Assembly: GCA_944349915.1 (NCBI GenBank)
Contig: CALVNU010000031.1
Coordinates: 1 to 8,839, forward strand
DNA: 8,839 bases
Origin: an uncultured Clostridia bacterium
GTDB lineage: Bacteria; Bacillota; Clostridia; Christensenellales; UBA1242
Direction of reading: 5' to 3'
Within the stretch, counting starts at the first letter, position 1, and the number at the start of each line of letters is the position of its first letter. The position numbers were made by a program, and so were the translations under genes. This document shows, one piece after another, positions 1 to 5,044 of the stretch. The notes under the pieces are model-generated. The model was given only the letters and a program-made list of their open reading frames with translations. It was not told the origin of the DNA and did not search any database.

Positions 1-35
1 CAGGGTGGTGCTCTAACCGGCTGAGCTACATCTCT
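1..35 (-). tRNA. 5' half of a tRNA with a GNN anticodon, truncated by the window edge
   Basis: Read on the minus strand from 35 down to 1, this gives acceptor 5' strand AGAGATG (7 nt), TA at positions 8-9, a D arm GCTC / AGCCGGTTA / GAGC, base 26 A, anticodon 5' stem CCACC, then C32, T33 and G34. The sequence therefore stops at the first anticodon base. The anticodon is GNN (for example Asp GUC, Val GAC or Ile GAU), but the identity cannot be fixed because the other two anticodon bases, the T arm and the discriminator lie outside. The D arm and U8/A9 are canonical. A consensus promoter lies about 100 bp upstream at 134-162. Confidence 0.88.
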
Positions 36-48
36 ATACAATAATTTT

Positions 49-65
49 TTGCTTTTTAAAAGCAA
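49..65. repeat. Short inverted repeat next to the left-edge tRNA
   Basis: Arms TTGCTTTT and AAAAGCAA (8 bp each) flank a single central base. In the tRNA transcript it would fold into a stem of about six pairs with a small loop, 14 nt before the mature 5' end. No U-tract follows in the minus direction, so a processing or leader structure is more plausible than a terminator. Confidence 0.4.
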
Positions 66-71
66 TCTCCT

Positions 72-83
72 TCTCCGAAGAGA
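72..83 (-). other. UUCG tetraloop hairpin in the tRNA leader
   Basis: On the minus strand this reads TCTC-TTCG-GAGA, a four-pair stem closed by C-G around a UUCG loop, a very stable RNA loop type. It lies in the transcribed leader between the promoter at 134-162 and the tRNA. A related string, without the perfect stem, occurs in the leader of tRNA-Arg at 6702-6716. Confidence 0.5.
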
Positions 84-133
84 GTTTATCTTTTGTACCA
101 CCCTTGACCACTTCTAATCAAGTGTGCACATTG

Positions 134-162
134 ATTATAACTTTATTTTATTAAAATGTCAA
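134..162 (-). promoter_or_regulatory. Consensus sigma-70/sigma-A promoter of the left-edge tRNA
   Basis: On the minus strand, TTGACA (162-157) and TATAAT (139-134) are separated by exactly 17 bp. Both hexamers match the housekeeping consensus perfectly. The predicted start near 127 gives a leader of about 92 nt before the tRNA at 35. The leader contains a UUCG-loop hairpin (72-83), a T-box-like string (95-105) and an inverted repeat at 49-65. A strong constitutive promoter fits a stable RNA gene. Confidence 0.85.
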
Positions 163-252
163 CTATTTTTTCAAATTAAAAATAATTTTTATAATTTTAC
201 TTATTTTACACATAAATCAATATATATTTGATAAGATTTCTTTAAATTTGAT

Positions 253-280
253 TTGAGTTTAATTTGAATTATGCTAAAAT
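253..280 (+). promoter_or_regulatory. Putative extended -10 promoter giving a leaderless psd transcript
   Basis: TG-C-TAAAAT (extended -10, hexamer 275-280) is preceded by TTGAGT (253-258) at 16 bp. A start about 7 bp past the -10 falls at or just before the psd ATG at 287. No Shine-Dalgarno sequence is visible before that ATG. In DNA this AT-rich, chance -10 matches are common, so confidence is moderate. Confidence 0.45.
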
Positions 281-286
281 ATTATT

Positions 287-1447
287 ATGAAACATGAAAA
301 AATTACACGAGATTTTATAAAATTTCTCAAAAAAGACCCTGTTTTAAAGGATATGGTGGAAAAAAATTTACAACTTGCTAAACGCAATAATCCAGACAAG
401 TCTAGTAACCCCGCGCAATCACTTGACGAATTATATTCTTTTCTTGACCACGCAGTTACCTGTTTGCCATGGGATGTTTTGCCAAACTTTAAACAACCAT
501 CACTCTATTTGACCATTGATCAATCCACTGGTTATTTTTGGTATATTTTTGACCAACCGCTTGAAGAACTGAAAAAATATAACTATTATTACCCAACCTT
601 GCAATACAGACAGCCCATCGCTGATTGGATAAAAAAATATTCTCAAACCTGGGGAAAGCATCTTTCAAAAAGAAAGACATGGAACAACAAATATTATCAA
701 CTTGCTCTGCAAGACGACCTTTTTGGGCTAAATAAAGGCTGGTACGGTGATAAAAACATCTGGAAAAGTTTTAATGATTTTTTTAGCAGAAAACTGATTT
801 CCCCTGAAGTAAGACCTATTGGCGCAAGCGAAGTTGTAAGCCCTGCCGACTCCACACCGCAAGGATTTTTTGCCATTGACAACAACAGCCAACTTGTATT
901 GCCAACCTTTTTAAAGTCTGCAAAATTAACTTCGGTTTGTGATTTGATAGGAAAAGACAGTTATTATTGCAATGCCTTTGCAGGTGGAACGCTTACGCAT
1001 ACATTTCTTGATATATATGACTATCACAGATATCACTTTCCGGTTGACGGAGTTATAAGGGAAGTTAGAAAAATTTCTGGTGCAAACGCTGGCGGTGGAA
1101 TAACTGAATGGGATGCAAAAAACAAGCGCTATGTTTATTATAATGAAATCGGCTTTCAAATGATTGAAACGCGCGACTGTGTTATTGTTGACACCGAAAA
1201 GTTTGGACTTGTCGCAATTTTGCCTGTCGGAATGTCACAAATATGTTCTTGCAATTTTGAAAAAAATGTCAAAGTTGGCAACCGAGTAAAAAAGGGCGAC
1301 CCATTGGGTTATTTCCAGTTTGGCGGAAGCAATATTGTGATGATTTTTCAATCAAATATTGAGGTAACTCCCCTTTTAAGTGAAAAAGATGGAAATTATC
1401 AACACATATTTATGGGGACAAATTATGCAAAATTAAGAAAAATATAA
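287..1447 (+). CDS. psd: Phosphatidylserine decarboxylase proenzyme with PSDC-type N-terminal domain
   Basis: 386 aa. A pyruvoyl-dependent decarboxylase, expected to convert phosphatidylserine to phosphatidylethanolamine at the membrane. The C-terminal half carries the family signatures: FNDFFSRKL (162-170), SPAD (185-188, the catalytic Asp region), DYHRYHFPVDG (245-255, conserved His) and the self-cleavage motif FGGSN (345-349). Cleavage before Ser348 would give a 39-residue alpha chain bearing the pyruvoyl group. The N-terminal ~150 residues are extra relative to short bacterial Psd and resemble the PSDC extension seen in some fungal and bacterial members, among them the fungal tryptophan decarboxylase PsiD, so the substrate is not certain. 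No transmembrane segment is obvious and no pss (phosphatidylserine synthase) gene is nearby. The start at 287 has no Shine-Dalgarno sequence, unlike its neighbours; a leaderless mRNA is the likely explanation. The deoxyinosine glycosylase gene starts 8 bp after the stop. Confidence 0.88.
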   Translation: MKHEKITRDFIKFLKKDPVLKDMVEKNLQLAKRNNPDKSSNPAQSLDELYSFLDHAVTCLPWDVLPNFKQPSLYLTIDQSTGYFWYIFDQPLEELKKYNYYYPTLQYRQPIADWIKKYSQTWGKHLSKRKTWNNKYYQLALQDDLFGLNKGWYGDKNIWKSFNDFFSRKLISPEVRPIGASEVVSPADSTPQGFFAIDNNSQLVLPTFLKSAKLTSVCDLIGKDSYYCNAFAGGTLTHTFLDIYDYHRYHFPVDGVIREVRKISGANAGGGITEWDAKNKRYVYYNEIGFQMIETRDCVIVDTEKFGLVAILPVGMSQICSCNFEKNVKVGNRVKKGDPLGYFQFGGSNIVMIFQSNIEVTPLLSEKDGNYQHIFMGTNYAKLRKI

Positions 1448-1455
1448 GGTGAAGA

Positions 1456-1935
1456 ATGAAAAAAATATGCTTTAAAGCGGTTGCAGACAAAAACAGCAAG
1501 ATTTTGATTTTGGGCAGTTTCCCAAGTGAGCAAAGTTTGAAACAAGGTTTTTACTATGGCAATAAAAGCAATAAATTTTGGAAAATTTTATCCGAATATT
1601 TCAATCAACAAATAGAAGACAACCCGCAGAGCAAAAAACAATTTTTGCTTGAACACAATATCGCAATATGGGACATTGTCAACAAGACAGATTTGAAGGG
1701 CTCAAGTGATTTGCAATTACAAAAGCAGGTTGCAGAAATCAATAACATTGAAAGGTTTTTAAAAGAACATAAAAATATAGCAACAGTATTTTGCAATGGA
1801 AAAACTAGTTATAATATTGCTTGCAAAGCCTTTCCTAAAATTGATTTTATTTACCTTCCATCAACAAGCCCTGCAAATGTTTCTTTTTCAAAACAAGTAT
1901 GGTTTGAACACTTTGATAAAATTTTTAAAAAATAG
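1456..1935 (+). CDS. DNA-deoxyinosine (hypoxanthine-DNA) glycosylase, UDG superfamily family 6
   Basis: 159 aa, a typical length for the family. It removes hypoxanthine, the deamination product of adenine, from DNA and so starts base excision repair. Signatures: LILGSFPSEQSLKQGFYYGN (17-36), followed by NKFW (39-42) with the Asn that I recall as important in characterised family members, and LPSTSPAN (134-141) as the second active-site loop. ILGSFPS with STSPAN separates this family from Ung and MUG-type enzymes. AAGGTGA at 1446-1452 serves as ribosome binding site and overlaps the stop of psd, so the two genes are probably co-transcribed and translationally coupled. No terminator-like hairpin is obvious in the 100 bp downstream, where the convergent HxlR gene ends. 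Confidence 0.87.
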   Translation: MKKICFKAVADKNSKILILGSFPSEQSLKQGFYYGNKSNKFWKILSEYFNQQIEDNPQSKKQFLLEHNIAIWDIVNKTDLKGSSDLQLQKQVAEINNIERFLKEHKNIATVFCNGKTSYNIACKAFPKIDFIYLPSTSPANVSFSKQVWFEHFDKIFKK

Positions 1936-2035
1936 CAATAATATCTTTGTTTTTTGATATAATTTTGACATTTTACAACAAATCGCACCAAAAAATTAAA
2001 TAAATGTTTACTTTTATTTTATATTTAAACAATTG

Positions 2036-2371
2036 TTATAATTTTTTAGGTGCTTTTTTCTTATATTCATTCCCCCAGTCCGCAAGCGCCGAAATCACAG
2101 GTCGCATCTGCTCTCCTAGGTCTGTGAGAGAATATTCCACCCGCAATGGAACTTCTGCAAAAATTTCTCTTTTGACAAGTCCATCTTCTTCAAGTTGTCT
2201 AAGATTTTCTGTCAAAACTTTGGCGCTTATACCTTCTATTCCATACTGCAGATATTTGTATCTTTGCCTACCGTTTAATAATTCACGAATAATCAAAGGT
2301 TTCCACTTGTTTCCTATAAGGTTGACCGCTGTTGCAACCGGACAATCTGGCAATTCTTCTTTACTTAACAT
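2036..2371 (-). CDS. HxlR-family winged-helix transcriptional regulator, probable thiol/redox sensor
   Basis: 111 aa, normal length for HxlR/YodB/HypR-type regulators. Features: CPVATAVNLIGNKWKPLII (10-28), the N-terminal family signature; recognition helix around GISAKVLTENLRQLEEDGL (47-65); wing and C-terminal signature PLRVEYSLTDLG (75-86) and WG (99-100). Cys10 is the only cysteine and sits where YodB and HypR carry their redox-active Cys, so regulation by thiol oxidation or electrophiles is a reasonable inference. The start is fixed by AAGGAGAG five bases before the ATG (minus strand). It is divergent from the MBL-like gene with a 133-bp intergenic region carrying dyads. By family habit it should control itself and the divergent MBL-like/macrodomain/SirTM cluster. 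Confidence 0.9.
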   Translation of the reverse strand: MLSKEELPDCPVATAVNLIGNKWKPLIIRELLNGRQRYKYLQYGIEGISAKVLTENLRQLEEDGLVKREIFAEVPLRVEYSLTDLGEQMRPVISALADWGNEYKKKAPKKL

Positions 2372-2384
2372 AATCTCTCCTTGC

Positions 2385-2434
2385 TTACAAAAAGTTATTT
2401 AGGTTACAAAAAGGTGCATAGGCACAATTTGTAA
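2385..2434. promoter_or_regulatory. Predicted HxlR operator A: dyad plus extra direct half-site
   Basis: TTACAAA (2404-2410) and TTTGTAA (2428-2434) form a 31-bp dyad with an inner GTGC-ATAG-GCAC palindrome (2414-2425). A further copy, TTACAAAAAG at 2385-2394, lies exactly 19 bp before the same string at 2404-2413. The site covers the HxlR leader and the -35 zone of the MBL-like promoter. Confidence 0.5.
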
Positions 2435-2444
2435 GTTATGGCAT

Positions 2445-2450
2445 TATAAT
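2445..2450 (+). promoter_or_regulatory. -10 element of the MBL-like/macrodomain/SirTM cluster
   Basis: TATAAT at 2445-2450 has no recognisable -35 at 16-18 bp (the positions read GCACAA or similar) and no TG extension. It overlaps the minus-strand -10 at 2446-2451 almost completely. A consensus -10 without -35, with a dyad (2404-2434) over the -35 area, suggests a promoter that needs help from an activator, a role known for some HxlR-family proteins. This is inference. Confidence 0.5.
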
Positions 2451-2474
2451 ATCACTAACAAACATTAAAGTCAA
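2446..2474 (-). promoter_or_regulatory. Promoter of the HxlR-family gene
   Basis: On the minus strand, TTGACT (2474-2469) and TATTAT (2451-2446) are 17 bp apart. The predicted start is near 2439. The -35 lies inside the 2456-2482 dyad and the initial transcribed region runs into the 2404-2434 dyad, so protein bound at either would be expected to repress this gene. Confidence 0.6.
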
Positions 2475-2482
2475 GTTTGTTA
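2456..2482. promoter_or_regulatory. Predicted HxlR operator B: perfect 8-bp inverted repeat
   Basis: TAACAAAC (2456-2463) and GTTTGTTA (2475-2482) are perfect inverted repeats spaced 11 bp apart. The arm resembles the TTACAAA half-site of operator A (common core ACAAA). It contains the HxlR -35 hexamer and lies at the start of the MBL-like leader. Confidence 0.5.
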
Positions 2483-2504
2483 AAAAATTAAAAGGAGAAT
2501 TTAT

Positions 2505-3308
2505 ATGAAAAAAACAGATTTTACACTTGAGAAACTAAACAAAGGAGAGGTTGCCATATATGATTTTGGAACAATAAAATTGCATGCATACAAAACAAAC
2601 GATTTTATAGATGACGAAGTTTTTGTTGTTGAAAAAAATGGGAAAGCAGTTGTTATAGAAAGTCCTAGTTTTTTTGACAATATAAAGGAACTGGAAAACT
2701 ATCTTTTAAACAAAAACTTGAAAGTTGAAGGTGCTTTGATATCATATCATGCTGCAGGTGGTTCTTTTTTAAAGAACAGCAAAAAATATTCAACAAAAAA
2801 TGCCGACCACTTTGGACATATTGGTGGTGGAAAAGACTTGATTGACAAATTTACAAAATCTTTTGGGAATATCTTTGACAACTCTATTCATAGCACAACA
2901 AATTTTATTGAAAATGGGAAAAATGTAATTGCAGATATTGAGTTTGATATAACAGATAAAGGCGAAGGTTTTGACATAGTTATGCCAGAAATCAATGTTG
3001 TATATACTCATATGCTTGGACATGATTGCCACTCTATTGTGGCTGGCAAAAATCATGCCGACATGATTATTGAAGAATTGAAAGACTATCTTGCAAAGGG
3101 ATATTGCTTGATTTTAACTTCTCATTATACCCCAGAAGATTTGAAAGATGTTAAAACAAAGATAGATTATCTTGAAACCCTCAAGCAAATTGCAAGCGAA
3201 TGTAAAACGCACGAGCAATTTAAAAAGCAAGTGGAAGAAAAATACAAAAATTATACAGGAGGCAACTATTTGGATATGACTGCTAATTTGTTCTTTCCAT
3301 CAAAATAG
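2505..3308 (+). CDS. Degenerate metallo-beta-lactamase-fold-like protein, function unknown
   Basis: 267 aa. The layout resembles the metallo-beta-lactamase (MBL) fold: N-terminal strands with DDEVFVVEKNGKAVVIESP (36-54), an LISYHAAGGSF segment (78-88) where zinc enzymes have HxHxDH, a THMLGHDCHS segment (168-177), and a C-terminal SHYTPEDLKDVKTKIDYLE (206-224) like the final His loop and helix. The zinc motif is mostly lost: H82 may match its first His, but the other His/Asp positions are Ala, Gly and Ser. Other histidines remain (H102, H105, H169, H173, H176, H207). It could bind metal differently or be a non-enzymatic binding protein. AAAAGGAG precedes the ATG. It is the first gene after the HxlR-controlled region and lies 28 bp before the macrodomain gene. 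The fold assignment is my reading and could be wrong. Confidence 0.55.
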   Translation: MKKTDFTLEKLNKGEVAIYDFGTIKLHAYKTNDFIDDEVFVVEKNGKAVVIESPSFFDNIKELENYLLNKNLKVEGALISYHAAGGSFLKNSKKYSTKNADHFGHIGGGKDLIDKFTKSFGNIFDNSIHSTTNFIENGKNVIADIEFDITDKGEGFDIVMPEINVVYTHMLGHDCHSIVAGKNHADMIIEELKDYLAKGYCLILTSHYTPEDLKDVKTKIDYLETLKQIASECKTHEQFKKQVEEKYKNYTGGNYLDMTANLFFPSK

Positions 3309-3336
3309 TGTATAATAAATGATAAAAGGAGAAGCC

Positions 3337-4113
3337 ATGAACAAGAATGAACTGATCCAGCGCCTTTTGAAAATGCTGGCTCAAAAACTTGATATCACAA
3401 TCAAGACAACTGGTGACTATCCCCAAAACAGACAACTTTTGCGTGGAATTTGCAATCAATTGCCACCAATGGATTTGGGCGCAGACTTTTTCACACTTCA
3501 AGACCAACTGCTTGCAATTGAACGAGAGGAAAAGGGCGTGGTTGATGTCAATTCTTTAAATTTTGAAAACAATATTGCTCTTTTCCATGGTGATATAACA
3601 GTTTTAAATGCCGATGCCATTGTCAACGCTGGAAACAATCAATTTCTTGGCTGTTTTATACCCTGCCACAACTGTATTGACAATGTTGTTATGAGCGCCA
3701 GTGGTTTTCAAATGAGAAATGAACTTGCCATTCTTAAAACAGAAAAAAATTATCATACAACACCGGTAAAAATCACCAAAGGATATAACCTGCCCTGCAA
3801 ATATGTTTTTCATGTAGCCGGTCCGCAAATTTTTGATAAAGTAACAGAGCAAGATATGCAAAATTTGGCCGACTGCTATCAAAACTGTTTGGAAGAAGCA
3901 AAAAAAATGAAACTGGCAAATATCGTGTTTTGCTGTTTGTCAACAGGCGTATATTGTTTTCCAAACGACCTTGCCTGTGAAATAGCTATAAAAACGGTTA
4001 AAAACTTGCTAAAGAAAAATGATAATTGTTTAAAAGTTGTTTTTTGCACATTCAAAGAAATTGATAAGGAGTTGTACAATGCAAAACTTGGAACAAAGAA
4101 TAGACAAGGCTAA
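3337..4113 (+). CDS. Zinc-dependent macrodomain protein-ADP-ribose hydrolase
   Basis: 258 aa. Expected to remove ADP-ribose from proteins modified by the SirTM encoded next. An N-terminal helical region (~1-75) precedes the macrodomain: GDITVLNADAIVNAGNNQF (85-103), the zinc segment LGCFIPCHNCIDN (104-116, Cys106/His111/Cys113), and the phosphate loop CLSTGVYCFP (200-209). This architecture is the Zn-macro class of Staphylococcus and Streptococcus SirTM operons, not the MacroD/YmdB class. Odd points: the usual IHxxAG reads VMSASG (His replaced by Met119), the usual STGxxGFP reads STGVYCFP (Cys207), and NAAN reads NAGN. I choose the ATG at 3337 because AAAAGGAG (3324-3331) sits five bases before it; an upstream in-frame ATG at 3319 lacks such a site. 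The 3' end overlaps the SirTM gene by 35 bp. Confidence 0.9.
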   Translation: MNKNELIQRLLKMLAQKLDITIKTTGDYPQNRQLLRGICNQLPPMDLGADFFTLQDQLLAIEREEKGVVDVNSLNFENNIALFHGDITVLNADAIVNAGNNQFLGCFIPCHNCIDNVVMSASGFQMRNELAILKTEKNYHTTPVKITKGYNLPCKYVFHVAGPQIFDKVTEQDMQNLADCYQNCLEEAKKMKLANIVFCCLSTGVYCFPNDLACEIAIKTVKNLLKKNDNCLKVVFCTFKEIDKELYNAKLGTKNRQG

Positions 4114-4921
4114 AGAACTCTTAACCCATGCCGACTATATTTTAATTGGTGCAGGAGCAGGGCTTTCTTCGTCTGCTGGTTTTGAACATGGCGGAAAAAC
4201 ATTTGAAAAATATTTTGAAGATTTTTTAGACAAATATAAAATTACAGATATGTATTCTGGTGGGTTTTATCCATTTAAAACTTCGGAAGAAAAATGGGCG
4301 TTTTGGTCAAGAATGGTCTATGTAAACAGGTATAAATCTAAAGCAAACAAATTGTATGTTAAACTGTTTGATTTGGTGAAAAACAAACAATATTTTGTTA
4401 TTACAACCAATGTTGACCACCAATTTCAACTTGCAGGCTTTGATAAAAACAAACTTTTTTATACACAAGGCGATTATGGGCTTTTTCAATGTAGCGTTCC
4501 TTGCCACAATAAAACATATGACAATAAAGAATTAATCTTAAAAATGGTAAAAGAGCAAAAAGATATGCGCATCCCAACCGCCCTCATTCCGAAATGTCCA
4601 GTTTGTGGACGAGAAATGGAAATGAATTTAAGAGCAGATGATAAGTTTGTTCAAGATGAAGGCTGGTACCAACACGCCAAACTTTATAGAACTTTTCTAG
4701 AAAAGATGCAAAACAAAAATGTGGTCCTGCTGGAAATTGGCGTAGGCTTTAACACCCCTTCTATAATCAAATATCCGTTTGAACAAATCACATATTCAAA
4801 CAAAAAGGCACACCTAATAAGAATAAACAAAGACTATCCTTTTTGTGCAAATGAAATCAAAAACAAAACAATTTTGTTTGATGAAGATATCGACAAAGTT
4901 GTTTCCTTGATGTTAAAGTAA
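4079..4921 (+). CDS. sirTM: SirTM: class M sirtuin, protein ADP-ribosyltransferase
   Basis: 280 aa. Class M sirtuins use NAD to ADP-ribosylate proteins, in known operons the lipoylated carrier GcvH-L, instead of deacylating. Seen here: NAD-binding GAGAGLSSSAGFEHGG (24-39); TTNVDHQF (109-116), where ordinary sirtuins have TQNID; TQGDYGLFQCS (129-139), with Gln130 at the position of the deacylase catalytic His; zinc cysteines C138/C142 and CPVC at 173-176; and GVGFNTPSIIKYPF (221-234). N111 and Q130 replacing the deacylase residues define the class. The start at 4079 is set by AAGGAG (4066-4071), which lies inside the macrodomain gene. The two genes overlap by 35 bp in different frames, implying co-expression of writer and eraser. 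No gcvH-L or lplA2 lies next to it, so the target here is unknown. Confidence 0.93.
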   Translation: MQNLEQRIDKAKELLTHADYILIGAGAGLSSSAGFEHGGKTFEKYFEDFLDKYKITDMYSGGFYPFKTSEEKWAFWSRMVYVNRYKSKANKLYVKLFDLVKNKQYFVITTNVDHQFQLAGFDKNKLFYTQGDYGLFQCSVPCHNKTYDNKELILKMVKEQKDMRIPTALIPKCPVCGREMEMNLRADDKFVQDEGWYQHAKLYRTFLEKMQNKNVVLLEIGVGFNTPSIIKYPFEQITYSNKKAHLIRINKDYPFCANEIKNKTILFDEDIDKVVSLMLK

Positions 4922-4935
4922 ATTTTTTCTCTAAG

Positions 4936-4964
4936 CAAAAATCTATAATTTATTTAGATTTGTG
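4936..4964 (+). other. AT-rich stem-loop after sirTM, possible weak terminator
   Basis: CAAAAATCTA (4936-4945) pairs with TAGATTTGTG (4955-4964) with one A-G mismatch around a 9-nt loop. The stem is poor in GC and no T-tract follows directly, so at best it weakens transcription between sirTM and the PHP gene. Confidence 0.25.
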
Positions 4965-4983
4965 TTATTATAAACATTTGTTT

Positions 4984-5032
4984 TTTTTAAAATTTTGTTA
5001 TAATATTGTAGTATCAAACAAAATTTTAAAAA
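4984..5032. repeat. 16-bp perfect inverted repeat around the PHP promoter
   Basis: Arm 4984-4999 (TTTTTAAAATTTTGTT) is the exact reverse complement of arm 5017-5032, with 17 bp between. The left arm ends on the first base of the -10 and the right arm ends just before the ribosome binding site (5034-5039). It may be an operator, or an RNA hairpin in read-through transcripts from sirTM that ends next to the Shine-Dalgarno sequence. Low complexity makes a chance origin possible. Confidence 0.55.
4996..5004 (+). promoter_or_regulatory. Extended -10 promoter of the PHP gene
   Basis: TG-T-TATAAT (4996-5004) is a perfect extended -10 element. The -35 area is a T-rich run (TTTGTT at 4977-4982, 16 bp away) without a good consensus, as expected for extended -10 promoters. 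The predicted start is near 5011, inside the inverted-repeat loop, giving a leader of about 34 nt. The PHP gene can therefore be expressed without the upstream cluster. Confidence 0.55.
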
Positions 5033-5044
5033 CAAGGAGAAAAG

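Noticed and set aside
49..65. Inverted repeat as a terminator
   Set aside because: No T-tract follows on either strand in the right place, and it lies between a promoter and the tRNA it serves.
36..130. A full T-box riboswitch controlling the left-edge tRNA
   Set aside because: The leader is only about 92 nt, lacks room for stem I, and has no terminator/antiterminator pair; only the core-like string is present.
2004..2402. Plus-strand open frame of 132 codons
   Set aside because: Antisense to the clear HxlR gene; low-complexity hydrophobic start, no ribosome binding site.
3319..3336. Upstream in-frame ATG for the macrodomain gene
   Set aside because: The AAAAGGAG site lies between this ATG and the one at 3337, so it can only serve 3337.
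4037..4078. Upstream in-frame ATG for SirTM
   Set aside because: The AAGGAG at 4066-4071 fits the ATG at 4079, and the sirtuin alignment needs no extension.
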